64,000 bases of DNA from Paenibacillus sp. W2I17 (lineage in GTDB: Bacteria > Bacillota > Bacilli > Paenibacillales > Paenibacillaceae): positions 558,001-622,000 of the forward strand of contig NZ_JAUSXM010000001.1 of the NCBI RefSeq assembly GCF_030815985.1, written 5' to 3'. The stretch's first letter is position 1; every line of letters begins with the position of its first letter. The notes beneath the pieces were generated by a model that was not told where the DNA came from, searched no databases, and saw nothing but the letters and a program-made list of their open reading frames with translations. This document shows, one piece after another, positions 26,087 to 38,431 of this stretch. Position numbers and translations under genes: made by a program.

Positions 26087-26137
26087 ATTAATAAGTTCAT
26101 CTTATTCCTGTAAGCGCTAGCAGTTCAAGCATTTTTT

Positions 26138-26638
26138 TTAGAAAATGATTTTCCAGCTTCCTTGCTGTCTGCGAAGGAGCACGATCTGACCTGCGTGATA
26201 CGCATCATGGAGTACCCAGCGAGCTAGTTCGTGTGCCCATTTCTCTTCGGAATCCATATATGCGGCTTCAAGATCTGACTCTTGTAGTGCAGCCAATTGA
26301 TCTCGCAACTGTTGGGCTAATCGAGTTGTACCCTGTAGCAGTGTATTCCATCCGGCTGCGTCCGTTGGATCTCCAGGATTCCCAAATGTGTATTCATTGG
26401 AGTCTACAGCAGGAAGGGTGGGCTCCTTACCTTGCATGCGACATAATAAGCGATGGTTGTAATAATACATATGGTTAACCAACTGCCAGATGCTTAATCC
26501 CCCTGAGGGTGGAATCCAGGCTGCTTGTTCTGCTGTAAGCCCCTCCAAGGATTTCGACAAAGGTACAATCCAATTACATTGATCCCAAGTATCATCCTTT
26601 TGAATAAGTAACACATCTAGTGCTGTTGTTTTTGTCAT
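26138..26638 (-). CDS. DinB family protein
   Basis: A 166-residue four-helix DinB/YfiT-like protein. Likely metal-binding histidines are in LVNHMYYYNHR (about His56 and His62) and in the C-terminal HDAYHAGQI (His144/His148), the usual triad of the family. DinB-fold proteins are thiol S-transferases (bacillithiol/mycothiol) or structural relatives; specific activity is unknown. Start ATG 26638 has AAGGAGGAAAAGG upstream. It is divergent from the CGNR regulator gene. Confidence 0.85.
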   Translation of the reverse strand: MTKTTALDVLLIQKDDTWDQCNWIVPLSKSLEGLTAEQAAWIPPSGGLSIWQLVNHMYYYNHRLLCRMQGKEPTLPAVDSNEYTFGNPGDPTDAAGWNTLLQGTTRLAQQLRDQLAALQESDLEAAYMDSEEKWAHELARWVLHDAYHAGQIVLLRRQQGSWKIIF

Positions 26639-26774
26639 TGCCTTTTCCTCCTTGCGTATAATTGTGATGTAACTAGCTAAAACTGATTAATGAGGTTACA
26701 CTTAATATAACACATCAAAGATGAGTTGTAACCTTCTTTATTTAATTAGATGGTTACAATAAACGGAGGTATAT

Positions 26775-27327
26775 ATGGACAGGTTATGGACCGATTTTGT
26801 AAACAGCGATTATCACGACTGGCGTGGGGGAGATCGATCGGAGGACAGGCTTGGGAAGGCGAGCTGGCAGCAAGACTTTCTGGATCGATGGCAACTTAAC
26901 GCTTCTGTCCCTGCATCTCCAGAAGATGAGTTGTCGATGAGAAACTTCAGGAACGAATTGATGGCTCTTGGAGCCCGCTTGTCTTCCGGAGCATCACTAA
27001 GCGGATATAGATAAACAATGGTTGAACGGCGTTATGCAAGCAGGGCATGTGAGAAGAACATTGACTACAATTGATCAGGAACTGAAACTCCAACTGGTAG
27101 CTGTAGAAGCACATTGGAGTCAGGTTATGGCTGAGGTAGCTGCTGACTTTGCTTTGACTTTGGTAGAGGGAGAAGGCGGCAGGATCCGGATCTGTGATAA
27201 TTCGGATTGTCGCTGGATGTTCTATGATGATACCCGAAGCAGAACACAGAAGTACTGTGATGATAAGATGTGTGGAAATCTGATGAAGGTCAGAAGATTT
27301 CGGGCGAAACGAAAATCCCAAAATTGA
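26775..27327 (+). CDS. CGNR zinc-finger transcriptional regulator (ABATE-CGNR), frameshifted in this sequence
   Basis: Two frames join into a 183-residue protein. Residues 1-80 resemble the ABATE domain (LWTDFVNSDYHDWRGG, then RNELMALGARLSSG). The C-terminal 45 residues are the CGNR zinc finger: ICDNSDCRWMFYDDTRSRT and YCDDKMCGNLMKVRRFRAK, with four Cys. The break is near 26999-27000; removing one A of AA gives LADIDKQWLNGVMQAG across the joint. The family is a putative DNA-binding stress regulator. It is divergent from dinB. The one-base shift may be a sequencing artefact; otherwise the gene is complete. Confidence 0.85.
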
Positions 27328-27447
27328 TAAATACTAACAATAACTATATAATGTATATATACTAGCGAAAAAATAGTCAGAAGCAGTACGGATTCGTAAG
27401 CAGGATGTGATCGTCTTTCAAACCAAATCAGATGGGAGATGTGTCTT

Positions 27448-28818
27448 GTGCGGACAAGTTATCTGTTGAAAAATGGCTGTGTGTTGTCGATGGATGCTCG
27501 AATTGGACAGTATAAGAGGGCGGACGTTCTGATTCAGGATTCACTGATCATGGCGATCCAGCCCGACCTGGATATTCCGGATGCGGAGATCATTGATGCT
27601 TCATCGATGATTATTATGCCTGGGCTGGTGGACACGCATCGGCATATGTGGGAATCACTTGTCAAAACAGCGGGAACCAACTGGTCGTTACCAGTTTATT
27701 TGCAAAATCTCTATTATGGTGCGATGGGAAGCAAGCTCCGTCCACAAGATAGTTATATTGCCAACCTGCTCGGTTCCTTGGAAGCGCTTAACGCAGGAGT
27801 GACGACAGTGTTGGATTGGAGCATGCCGTATTCCTCTGACCATACGGATGAACTGATTCGTGGACTTCAGGATGCTGGCATTCGGGCGGTATTTGCTCAC
27901 GGAGTCCCTGGTGAGACGGACTACTGGAATCGGGATAGTCAACTCACGTATTCGAATAATGATGTGAGAAGAGTCAAAGAACGATATTTTTCATCACAGG
28001 ATCAATTACTTACTTATGGGCTGGCCATTCGTGGTCCGGAGTTCAGTCATTGGGATACAACCGTGAAAGAGATCGAACTAGCACAAGAACTGGATGCGAT
28101 CTGTTCCATGCATGCCGGATTTGGCAGTTGGGGATCTGTGGATCGCTCGATCAGTCACTTGTACGAAGCGGGACTGTTAAGTCCACGGGTGAATATCGTT
28201 CATGGTAACACCATGGGCATGGATGAATACAAAATGCTGGCAGATAGCGGCGCTTCCTTGTCGGTCACACCTGAGGTTGAAATGATGATGGGTCATGGAT
28301 ATCCGGCCACCGGCTATTTTCTTGAACATGGGGGAACCCCTACACTTGGTGTAGATGTGGTAACGTCCACAGGCGGAGATATGTTCTCGCAGATGAAGTT
28401 TGCACTTCAGGCTGAACGATCCAGAGCCAATGAACAACTTTTGCAGCAGGGTGAGATGCCTGGTGAGTTGAACTTGCAGTCTAGCCAAGTGCTGAGATTT
28501 GCAACTTCAGCTGGTGCCCAAGCATTGGGATTGGAGCAGAAGGTCGGAACGCTGACCCCCGGAAAGGAAGCGGATTTGATCATGATTCGTACTACCGATC
28601 TGAATATGTTCCCCGTCCATGATCCAATCGGCGCTGTCGTGCAATTTGCCAATCCATCCAATGTGGATACGGTCTTTGTGGCAGGTAGACTTGTGAAGCG
28701 AGAGGGCAAACTTTTGAATGTTGATCTGGATGCGATTCGGGATACGGCGATGCAGAGCAAAGATTATTTGTTAACCCAATACCGGATGTCAGATGCAGAG
28801 AGAATTGCTTTCTCGTGA
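27448..28818 (+). CDS. TRZ/ATZ-type amidohydrolase (cytosine/guanine/8-oxoguanine-deaminase-like)
   Basis: A 456-residue metallo-dependent hydrolase (TIM-barrel amidohydrolase). Metal-site motifs: VDTHRHMW (His-x-His) near residue 63, SMHAGFGS near 213, IVHGN near 246 and GVDVVTSTGGD near 301. The C-terminal GTLTPGKEADLIMIRTTDLN belongs to the composite beta domain. Members deaminate or dechlorinate N-heterocycles, or hydrolyse related amides. GTG 27448 is preferred (GGGAG 9 bases upstream) over the ATG at 27439. Exact substrate not predictable. Confidence 0.87.
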   Translation: MRTSYLLKNGCVLSMDARIGQYKRADVLIQDSLIMAIQPDLDIPDAEIIDASSMIIMPGLVDTHRHMWESLVKTAGTNWSLPVYLQNLYYGAMGSKLRPQDSYIANLLGSLEALNAGVTTVLDWSMPYSSDHTDELIRGLQDAGIRAVFAHGVPGETDYWNRDSQLTYSNNDVRRVKERYFSSQDQLLTYGLAIRGPEFSHWDTTVKEIELAQELDAICSMHAGFGSWGSVDRSISHLYEAGLLSPRVNIVHGNTMGMDEYKMLADSGASLSVTPEVEMMMGHGYPATGYFLEHGGTPTLGVDVVTSTGGDMFSQMKFALQAERSRANEQLLQQGEMPGELNLQSSQVLRFATSAGAQALGLEQKVGTLTPGKEADLIMIRTTDLNMFPVHDPIGAVVQFANPSNVDTVFVAGRLVKREGKLLNVDLDAIRDTAMQSKDYLLTQYRMSDAERIAFS

Positions 28819-28834
28819 ACCTATAGTAAGAAAT

Positions 28835-28866
28835 AAAGGGCCGCATAATGATATGTGGCTCTTTTA
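28835..28866 (+). terminator. Terminator after the amidohydrolase
   Basis: AAAGGGCCGCATA pairs with TATGTGGCTCTTT around a short loop, with one G-T pair, and a T run ends it. Confidence 0.8.
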
Positions 28867-29275
28867 CATGCCGTCATATCGTGGAATTAGACAGGATAAG
28901 GGAGGAAGATACAGCGGAAAAAGACGAAAAGAGCTCTCTTTTTCTTAACTTCAGATAACAAGGTGTTAAAGGTGTTTTTCGCGGAAAATTAGGCTCATAA
29001 AAACTGCGCATAATATAAATTATACGCAGTTTTGTTTTAAATCCATTTTCATATTCATCCACGTGCAACAGATCATGATAATATTCGCGAAAAAAGAACA
29101 AAATAAGTGATCTTTCAAAATAAATTTAACCAAGCAACGCGATAACGTGTAGAATTCGCTAGGTTTTTATAGGTGATCGATAAGATAGAACAAATGACTT
29201 TTTCATAGAACAGATGGAAAACCATCCAATCTCCATTACATCCATAACACATTCAAGATTCATGACGAGAGGAAC
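28867..29275. other. Gene-free region with a bidirectional hairpin
   Basis: About 400 bases before the permease. It holds a hairpin AAACTGCG/CGCAGTTT (29000-29037) with T and A runs on both sides. Otherwise A+T-rich sequence without a supported ORF. Confidence 0.55.
29000..29037. terminator. Bidirectional hairpin terminator
   Basis: AAACTGCGC-ATA ... TAT-ACGCAGTTTTGTTTT. The 8-bp stem plus AT-rich inner pairing and T run on the plus strand fit a terminator, but no gene ends immediately before it. Confidence 0.65.
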
Positions 29276-30718
29276 ATGACCATGCGTGAGAACAAACAAC
29301 GATCTTCATTATTTCGTAAAAAACCAATTGCCTCAGCGTGTGATAACAGCAGTAGATTGAAACGGGCACTCGGTCCGTTGGACTTAACCACACTTGGCGT
29401 AGGAGCTATTATTGGTACGGGGATTTTTGTGCTGACCGGTGTAGCTGCCGCAACGTATGCTGGCCCGGGCCTTGTACTGTCATTTTTGCTGGCAGGTATC
29501 ATATGTGCATTCGCAGCATTGTGTTACTCGGAATTTGCCTCAAGCATACCGGCATCGGGTAGTGCGTACACGTATAGTTATACGGCTTTTGGCGAAGTGA
29601 TTGCCTGGATTCTGGGATGGGATCTGATATTAGAGTATGGATTCGCGAGTGCGGCGGTAGCCAGTGGATGGTCTGGATACTTCCAGACGTTATTGTCCGG
29701 ATTTGGATTGGAGTTACCCCATGCGCTGACGAGTGCGTTCAGTCCGGAAAAGGGAACCTATTTTGACATCACGGCTGCTGTCATTACTTTAATTATCACT
29801 TTCCTGCTTACCCGAGGGGTGAAGGAAGCGGCTCGTGCGAACGGCATCATGGTAGCGATTAAAATTATTGTTGTGCTGATCTTCATTGGTGTAGGTGTTT
29901 TCTATGTAGAGCCAACCAACTGGCAGCCATTTTTGCCTTTTGGTATCTCAGGTGTAACAGCTGGAGCAGCTACGGTATTTTTCGCCTACATCGGATTTGA
30001 TGCGGTCTCCACAGCGGCAGAAGAAGTTAAACAGCCACAACGGGATTTGCCGATTGGAATTATTGCGTCACTTGCAATCTGTACCGTTCTCTACATTGTT
30101 GTATCGTTGATCCTCACAGGGATTGTGCCTTATAACATGCTGAATGTAAGTGATCCGGTTGCATTTGCATTTGAATTTGTTCAATTGAAGGGATTGTCCT
30201 GGATTGTATCTCTTGGAGCGATTGCCGGCATTACGACCGTATTGCTGGTCATGATGTATGGTCAGACACGTTTGCTCTATTCCATGTCTCGTGACGGACT
30301 ACTGTCACCTGTCTTCTCCAAGGTTAGTGGCAAGAGTCAGACACCAGCGGTTGGAACATGGGTTGCAGGCATTATTGTGGCTCTGTTCTCCGGGTTCATC
30401 TCACTGGGACATCTGGCGGAGCTTACGAACATCGGAACGTTGTTTGCTTTTGCAGTCGTAAGTCTGGGCATTATTGTGTTGCGTAAAAATAACCCTGATC
30501 TCAAACGCGGATTCCGCGTTCCACTTGTGCCACTGATTCCGATTCTGAGTGCCTTGGGTTGCGTATACTTGATGACACGCCTTGCAGCGCTGACATGGAT
30601 TACGTTTTTTGCTTGGTTGATCATCGGATTGATCATCTACTTTGCGTATGGACGGCATTACAGTCATCTGAATCCGGCACGCCGGATCTCGAGTGCTTTC
30701 CGATCGAAGGATAAGTAG
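29276..30718 (+). CDS. APC-family amino-acid permease (YfnA/CAT-like)
   Basis: A 480-residue protein of 12-13 helices. The cationic amino-acid transporter hallmark LGPLDLTTLGVGAIIGTGIF is at residues 32-51, and the second conserved segment FFAYIGFDAVSTAAEEVKQP sits near residue 245. Members import or exchange neutral or cationic amino acids by proton symport. The start is ATG 29276 or ATG 29282; the AGAGG site fits the second better (9 bases). It is not adjacent to biosynthetic genes, so substrate is unknown. Confidence 0.9.
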   Translation: MTMRENKQRSSLFRKKPIASACDNSSRLKRALGPLDLTTLGVGAIIGTGIFVLTGVAAATYAGPGLVLSFLLAGIICAFAALCYSEFASSIPASGSAYTYSYTAFGEVIAWILGWDLILEYGFASAAVASGWSGYFQTLLSGFGLELPHALTSAFSPEKGTYFDITAAVITLIITFLLTRGVKEAARANGIMVAIKIIVVLIFIGVGVFYVEPTNWQPFLPFGISGVTAGAATVFFAYIGFDAVSTAAEEVKQPQRDLPIGIIASLAICTVLYIVVSLILTGIVPYNMLNVSDPVAFAFEFVQLKGLSWIVSLGAIAGITTVLLVMMYGQTRLLYSMSRDGLLSPVFSKVSGKSQTPAVGTWVAGIIVALFSGFISLGHLAELTNIGTLFAFAVVSLGIIVLRKNNPDLKRGFRVPLVPLIPILSALGCVYLMTRLAALTWITFFAWLIIGLIIYFAYGRHYSHLNPARRISSAFRSKDK

Positions 30719-30821
30719 ACGAGACGAGAACATCTTCATCCGAGAATATTTTCCATTTTCCTCATTTCGTATCGCTCCGGCGAGGCGGGATGGGGATTTT
30801 TTTATATATAGAAAGATAAAG

Positions 30822-30850
30822 GGGGATAACAGCAGGGAAGGTTGGAATTT
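30822..30850. repeat. Possible degenerate third copy of the dispersed element
   Basis: GGGGATAACAGC followed by GGAAGGTTG resembles the 8408-8435 portion of the palindromic element (GGGGATAACAGC then GGAAGGTTA). The flanks have diverged. Tentative. Confidence 0.4.
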
Positions 30851-30978
30851 TCTTCATATATGGGTAAGTAATAAGGAGTATGACCGATATAATTAAGGAG
30901 CCGGGGTTGCGGCTAAGCCAAATATGAAATATATTTGGGGTTGTGACATGCCATCAGACATAAGAGAGGGGATGTATC

Positions 30979-32058
30979 ATGAACACACCATTACATACGA
31001 ATTCAGATCATCAAAATGCAGCTTTTGGATTTGCATTAGCTGACTCATCCGTACTTGCCGAGGCGCGATTAATTGTTTCACAATTAGAGGATTCACAAAC
31101 CTTACAGTTGGATATTGATCCGCAGCGTCTTCTGAAGGATGGACGTAAGGTATCTGTCATTGCACAACAGTTGGATTCACCGGTCAATCGTCAGGATGCC
31201 AATATCATCTATGGTCAGGAGTTAGCATACGTGCAGTATGCTGTTAACCTGAAACCGGATAGCTCGATCTCCATTGCATCTATTGAAGGCGTTGAACAGT
31301 CTGTTAATCTTGGTTGGACAGCATTTGCAGAGGGGGAATACGAACTTCGAATCTCCCTGCATATGAAAACACCTCGTATTGCTGAAGGTACACTCGAACC
31401 TGAACAACTTGCAATGGTTAAGTATGCGCAAGTTATCACCGTATATATATCGCTTTTCCCGGCCGAAGCAGCGTCGTTGAGTTCACCGTCTCAAGCTGTG
31501 TGGAGCAGAAACCATCATGTGTTTGACTCCTACGGGAGAGGAGGATTCATTCTCGCTGACCTGCCTCGACTCGCTGAACGTGTAGAGGAACTGATGGGAC
31601 CAGGTAACCATAATCTGATCGAGCAATTTGCCGAAGGGAATCTGTCAGATACGTTGATGGAAGAGGGGCTGATGGCGATCGCCTGGGGCGTGACTCCGTG
31701 GTGTTATTCACTCTATTCTGCACCAGATGAGCAGTCGGCTGGAATACTTGCCGTGGACAAGCTGGGCGATGAACCTGAACGGCAAGGGATCTACCGTATT
31801 GATCCGTCTATTCAACAATTAAGTATCGTACCTGCGAATGAGCTGGCTTACTGGCCTGCCTGCGTTCAGAGAGATTGGCCTGTTATTGATGTGGCGGGTG
31901 AAGGCGAGACGTTGCACATGGATTTATATACTCAGATCTGTGAATCCGTGAATGGCCTGCACGAGAATCCATTGCCATCGTTTGTACTTACCCGTAGTCA
32001 AGGCAGACCCGAAACGATCATTCCGCTGAGTGACGTTGTCATTGTGGATGAAGCCTAG
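30979..32058 (+). CDS. Unrecognised 359-residue protein
   Basis: No family is recognised. The protein is acidic, lacks a signal peptide and membrane helices, and has a proline- and aromatic-containing central region. The sequence contains WTAFAEGEYELRISLHM near residues 114-130 and RNHHVFDSYGRGGFILADL near 176-194. The start ATG lies 7 bases behind GAGAGGGG. It is preceded by a 260-base leader and followed by a fragment of the dispersed repeat and then a tyrosine recombinase. It could be Paenibacillus-specific. I decline to assign a function. Confidence 0.8.
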   Translation: MNTPLHTNSDHQNAAFGFALADSSVLAEARLIVSQLEDSQTLQLDIDPQRLLKDGRKVSVIAQQLDSPVNRQDANIIYGQELAYVQYAVNLKPDSSISIASIEGVEQSVNLGWTAFAEGEYELRISLHMKTPRIAEGTLEPEQLAMVKYAQVITVYISLFPAEAASLSSPSQAVWSRNHHVFDSYGRGGFILADLPRLAERVEELMGPGNHNLIEQFAEGNLSDTLMEEGLMAIAWGVTPWCYSLYSAPDEQSAGILAVDKLGDEPERQGIYRIDPSIQQLSIVPANELAYWPACVQRDWPVIDVAGEGETLHMDLYTQICESVNGLHENPLPSFVLTRSQGRPETIIPLSDVVIVDEA

Positions 32059-32076
32059 GGGCTCTGTTCTGCTTCA

Positions 32077-32115
32077 GAAGGTTGTTCTGTCATCGTAGTA
32101 TCAGCGTAAATAATC
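32077..32115. repeat. Fragment of the dispersed palindromic element
   Basis: Matches 8428-8466 at 36 of 39 positions (GAAGGTTRTTCTGTCATCGT... through AAATAATC). No inverted terminal repeat is present on the left, so this is an end fragment. It lies between the unknown 359-residue gene and the tyrosine recombinase. Confidence 0.75.
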
Positions 32116-32152
32116 ATAGTCAATTTTAACCGAATCGAGGTGACGTAGACAG

Positions 32153-33085
32153 ATGATGACCGAGGAGATTCAGGAGCAATATGCGGACGAACTTGAAGCT
32201 TTTCACATATGGATGAAGGACGCCGGATATACAGGCCATACGGTAAAATCATACACGGGTGACGTGGTGGAATTTCTGGTCTCCATTCAAGGAAAGTCAC
32301 TGGAGCAGGTCAAAAAGCTGCATGTGTTGTCTTTTCTGTCCCGCGCTCGGGAGCGCGGGGTTAGTGATGCCACGAGAAATCGCAAACATGCAGCGGTGAA
32401 CTGTTTTTACAAGTCCCTCATTGAACTTGAATTGTTAACCAATAATCCGGCGTTTGGGATCAAAAAATCCAAAACCGAGAAAAACCGTGCGCCCGTTTTC
32501 CTTGATGAAAGTGGGCTGACACGTTTCTTGGAGTCGGTAGAAGGCAAGTATCGCACACGTAATCTGGCTGTTTTTCTACTAATGGGATATATGGGATTAC
32601 GGGTTGGAGAAGTGCATGCGTTGGATTGCAAAGACTATAATGCGGAGCGGCGTACATTGGATGTATTTGGTAAAGGTCGTAAATGGCGCTCCCTACCTAT
32701 ACCGGAGACTGTGGCAAAAGTATTATCTCAAGCGATGGCTGAGCGTCTGGAACCTTGGCGGCCAAAAGAGGAAGCGTTATTTGTCTCGCAAAAAGGGAAG
32801 AGACTGTCGATTCGCAGCATCCAGCTCATATCTACAGAAACCTTTGAACGCTTCCAGCAGGAATCACCAGCCAATCAACGTCAAAACTACTCCAGTCATA
32901 AGCTGCGTCACTCCTTCGCGACCATGATGTTACGGCGTGGAGCCGATCTGCGTACCGTGCAGGAGCTGCTTGGTCATGCATCGATTCAAACAACAACCGT
33001 GTACACTCACGTAACCAGCCGGGAGAAAGAAGAGGCTATGGCTTTGCTTGACGTTAAACTTCCCGCATTTGGGTTGAACAATTAG
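32153..33085 (+). CDS. Tyrosine recombinase (XerC/XerD-like integrase)
   Basis: A 310-residue tyrosine recombinase with a SAM-like core-binding domain (residues 12-103) and a catalytic domain. Catalytic residues: Arg150 (YMGLRVGEV), Lys174 (FGKGRKWR), His249-x-x-Arg252 ([13 protein letters not shown]), His275 (LLGHAS) and Tyr284 (TTVYTHVT). Such enzymes perform site-specific recombination; this one is shorter than phage integrases and close to Xer proteins. No attachment-site duplication or phage genes are visible, so it may be a chromosomal Xer-like paralogue rather than an integrase of a nearby element. Starts MM at 32153 behind GAGGTGA. Confidence 0.88.
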   Translation: MMTEEIQEQYADELEAFHIWMKDAGYTGHTVKSYTGDVVEFLVSIQGKSLEQVKKLHVLSFLSRARERGVSDATRNRKHAAVNCFYKSLIELELLTNNPAFGIKKSKTEKNRAPVFLDESGLTRFLESVEGKYRTRNLAVFLLMGYMGLRVGEVHALDCKDYNAERRTLDVFGKGRKWRSLPIPETVAKVLSQAMAERLEPWRPKEEALFVSQKGKRLSIRSIQLISTETFERFQQESPANQRQNYSSHKLRHSFATMMLRRGADLRTVQELLGHASIQTTTVYTHVTSREKEEAMALLDVKLPAFGLNN

Positions 33086-33108
33086 CTATTGAATAATTAG
33101 ATTTAGAG

Positions 33109-33134
33109 AAGCCTGTCCAAGTGACAGGCTTTTT
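33109..33134 (+). terminator. Terminator after the tyrosine recombinase
   Basis: GCCTGTC / GACAGGC (33111-33117 and 33123-33129) with a 5-base loop and TTTTT. Confidence 0.88.
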
Positions 33135-33209
33135 GAGTTCTCAAATACTGAATTATGCGATAACTCTCACCCCTAGCAAGAATTGGAATACTTTATGTAA
33201 AGAAGTTAG

Positions 33210-35717
<2,508 letters not shown>

Positions 35718-35781
35718 TCAATAAAAAGCGGGGAGAAGAATATTCACTTCTTCTCCCTCTTTCTGCAAAGGAGGAGAAACA

Positions 35782-36990
35782 TTGTCAGATATTATCATCT
35801 CCAATATTGGACCAAATGTCAGTTCGCAATTCGATGAGTTGCGTATAGCACAAAAAACTCCAATTGTGGAGCTAACCTCTGTGTATGGTTTATCGATCCT
35901 TAGAGATGCAGTTACGACTACTGGGGCCGGCACGGTTACAAATAACGCGACTGAGTATAATTTGAGCAATACTGCCAGTGGCGTAGACTCAGCCATTTTA
36001 GAAAGTGTATTGCGAGGACGATATGAACCGGGTTATGCAGGAGAGGCGGGGATAGGGGTTCGAATTCCTTCTCTGCCAATAGGTAACCAAGTGGCGCAAT
36101 GGGGATTATTTGATACTCAAAACGGAGCCTTTTTTGGAGTGAACAGTACTACGGTGTTTGTAACCGTGCGTAGAGCAGGAGTTGATACGACAGTTCCTCA
36201 AAGCTTATGGAATGTAGATCCATTAAACGGGACAGGACCAAGCGGAGCTACACTAAACTTATCAAAAGGGAACATATACCAAATTGTGTTTACATGGTAT
36301 GGTTACGGAGTGATCGAATTTAGAGTGGTTATCCCTGATCCCGTAACGTTAGCCCAAGAGGTAGTTACCGTTCATCGATTCTCCCCAACAGGTCAAACAA
36401 GCTTTGTTGATCCAAATCTTCCGTTAAGAGCACAAGTCGCTAATAATGGAACTGGTGCTGCTTATAGTATATTTGTGGGTGGAAGACAATATAGTATTAT
36501 CGGAAAATATGAACCAACCTATAGAGTCACTTCCGAAAGAAGAAGAATAACAAATGTTACATCAACATTAACACCCGTAATTTCATTTACAAGAAAAGCT
36601 GTGTTTCCAGCGGGTTCGGCTAGAACGAATTCGGTTCAGGTGAATTTGGAAGAAATCAATGTTATTTCAACCGTAGATCTAAGTTACCAAGTGCTAGTGG
36701 GAGGGACGTTAAATGGAGCTTTTGTTAATTATCCCACAGCTACAACGATCATTCCTGATAGCGAGACCGCACTGCTGGTCAACAATACCTCTACAACAAT
36801 TACAGGTGGAGAAGTGGTGTTTCAAGGCATTACAGGAGGGGGAGCAGGGAATACTACAATATTGGCCTCTTCAGAACTTTTGGATTTCACTCTTCCGGAA
36901 AATCAGGTTGTAACTTTAGCCGTATTGAATATTGGTGGTCCAGGCTCGAACACAGTTGATGTGGTATTTAGAGTAACTGAGAGTTGGTAA
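35782..36990 (+). CDS. Stand-alone paralogue of the collagen-like protein's C-terminal domain
   Basis: A 402-residue protein from TTG 35782 (SD AGGAGG 7 bases upstream). It aligns over its whole length with the C-terminal ~395 residues of the upstream collagen-like protein: GPNVSSQFDELRIAQKTPIV, SVYGLSILRD, ERGRY/LRGRY-type motifs, [60 protein letters not shown]. No collagen stalk or signal peptide. The pair look like a domain duplication in which one copy acquired a stalk, or a stalked head and its soluble partner. Function unknown; the fold (beta-rich head) suggests binding or trimerization. 64 bases separate the genes. Confidence 0.85.
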   Translation: MSDIIISNIGPNVSSQFDELRIAQKTPIVELTSVYGLSILRDAVTTTGAGTVTNNATEYNLSNTASGVDSAILESVLRGRYEPGYAGEAGIGVRIPSLPIGNQVAQWGLFDTQNGAFFGVNSTTVFVTVRRAGVDTTVPQSLWNVDPLNGTGPSGATLNLSKGNIYQIVFTWYGYGVIEFRVVIPDPVTLAQEVVTVHRFSPTGQTSFVDPNLPLRAQVANNGTGAAYSIFVGGRQYSIIGKYEPTYRVTSERRRITNVTSTLTPVISFTRKAVFPAGSARTNSVQVNLEEINVISTVDLSYQVLVGGTLNGAFVNYPTATTIIPDSETALLVNNTSTTITGGEVVFQGITGGGAGNTTILASSELLDFTLPENQVVTLAVLNIGGPGSNTVDVVFRVTESW

Positions 36991-37106
36991 TTAGTAATAC
37001 CCTGTAGCGATTGACATCGAATGATTCAAAATGCTGAATTAAAAATGTTCAACGATAATATTGACGGAACAAATATTATGTAAACCAAATGGAATTTGGA
37101 TAGCAG

Positions 37107-37156
37107 ATAACCACCTGGATACTCCTTATTACAGGAATACAGGTGGTTATTTTTTA
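37107..37156. terminator. Bidirectional terminator between the paralogue and ldh
   Basis: ATAACCACCTG (37107-37117) pairs with CAGGTGGTTAT (37140-37150), followed by a T run. On the minus strand the hairpin sits just after the ldh stop. Confidence 0.85.
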
Positions 37157-37164
37157 TACGTGGA

Positions 37165-38094
37165 TTACTCCAATCCAGCGATCTGTTCTTTTAATTTGTT
37201 AGCAGATGCCTGGAAAGCCACTTTTTCGGTTTCATTCAGCGGAAGAGGCAGAATTTCGCGCACACCGTTGCGATCGACAACACATGGAACACCCAGATAA
37301 ACATCCGATACACCATTGTAGTCTTCAAGGTAAGTGGATACGTTCAGAACGGAGCCTTCGTTGCCGAGAATTGCAGCTACAATGCGGTCCAGAGCAAGGG
37401 CGATTGCATAGGAAGTCGCTCCTTTGGCATTAATAATCTCATACGCTGCATTTTTGGTACGGTCAAAGATATCCTGTTGTGTTTCTTCATCCAATTCCAG
37501 ATCTGTTCCTGCAACGTTAGCCAGGCTCCATACCGGTACTTCGGAATCTCCATGCTCACCAATAATGTGTGCGTGAATACTACGCGGGTCGATCCCTTTA
37601 TTCTTACCAATCAGGTAACGGAAACGTGCGCTATCGAGCAATGTACCTGAACCGATGACACGGGAAGCAGGCCATCCACTTTGTTTCCATGAAGTATAGG
37701 ACAAAATATCTACAGGATTGGTTGCAATCAGTAAAATACCATGAGAATTCACTTCAGTAATGCGCTCGATAATATCTTTGAAAATGCTTGCATTTTTCTT
37801 CAGCAGATCAATCCGGGTCTCGCCTGGTTTCTGGGAAGCGCCGGCTGTAATAATAATGATATCTGCATCTTTGCAGTCGGAATAATCGCCAGCCCATACT
37901 TTCACGCCTCCCGTAAATGGAAGACCGTGGTTCATATCCAGCATTTCGCCGGTTGCTTTATCATGATTCACATCCACAAATACCAACTCGGACGAACGCT
38001 GTCTCAACATTAGCGTGTATCCCGTTGTTGTTCCCACCGCACCCATGCCTACAATCACGACACGACTTGGTTTCAGAGCTGCACTATTTGTCAT
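37165..38094 (-). CDS. ldh: L-lactate dehydrogenase
   Basis: A 309-residue NAD-dependent L-lactate dehydrogenase, reducing pyruvate to lactate during fermentation. Nucleotide motif GMGAVG at residues 16-21; Gln88 (ASQKPGETR) and Arg94 mark lactate rather than malate specificity; catalytic His181 (IIGEHGDSEVPVWS); Asp154/Arg157 (LLDSARFR). Start ATG 38094 lies 9 bases behind AGGAGAGG; the TTG 6 bases upstream is too near the SD. Convergent with the surface-protein genes, sharing the hairpin. No operon partner visible. Confidence 0.95.
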   Translation of the reverse strand: MTNSAALKPSRVVIVGMGAVGTTTGYTLMLRQRSSELVFVDVNHDKATGEMLDMNHGLPFTGGVKVWAGDYSDCKDADIIIITAGASQKPGETRIDLLKKNASIFKDIIERITEVNSHGILLIATNPVDILSYTSWKQSGWPASRVIGSGTLLDSARFRYLIGKNKGIDPRSIHAHIIGEHGDSEVPVWSLANVAGTDLELDEETQQDIFDRTKNAAYEIINAKGATSYAIALALDRIVAAILGNEGSVLNVSTYLEDYNGVSDVYLGVPCVVDRNGVREILPLPLNETEKVAFQASANKLKEQIAGLE

Positions 38095-38431
38095 GTTCAA
38101 TATCCTCTCCTTTTTGGGTTATACTCCCATCCATATTAAGGGATTAGAGAATATAAAGCGAGTGTTGTCTATAAAATAGTTCACATTTAATGTCTTTTTA
38201 CCAATTATTCCGTCGAAAAACAGTTTAGGATAAAATTAATGGTAATAAGTGTGCGACCTATAGCCCAGAGTATGAGCTGGAAAAAGGGAGCGGGCCGACC
38301 ATGAGTGGGCAATGAGCCTTTTACATAAGGTTTGTGGTAGAATAGGAGCAGTGGATTCTGATGAATCGTAAATAAAACGCCATAGGACAGGCATGCGCGC
38401 CTGTATATTGGATGAGAGAGGTGGAACCCAC
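38095..38431. other. Divergent intergenic region, nothing recognised
   Basis: About 337 bases between ldh and the BNR-like lipoprotein. AT-rich near ldh, with a TTCACA half-operator-like motif, but no complete Rex/Fnr palindrome and no ORF. Confidence 0.4.

Noticed and set aside
32153..33085. Prophage or integrative element around the second tyrosine recombinase
   Set aside because: No phage structural, lysis, repressor or att-repeat signals nearby; the enzyme alone is not enough.
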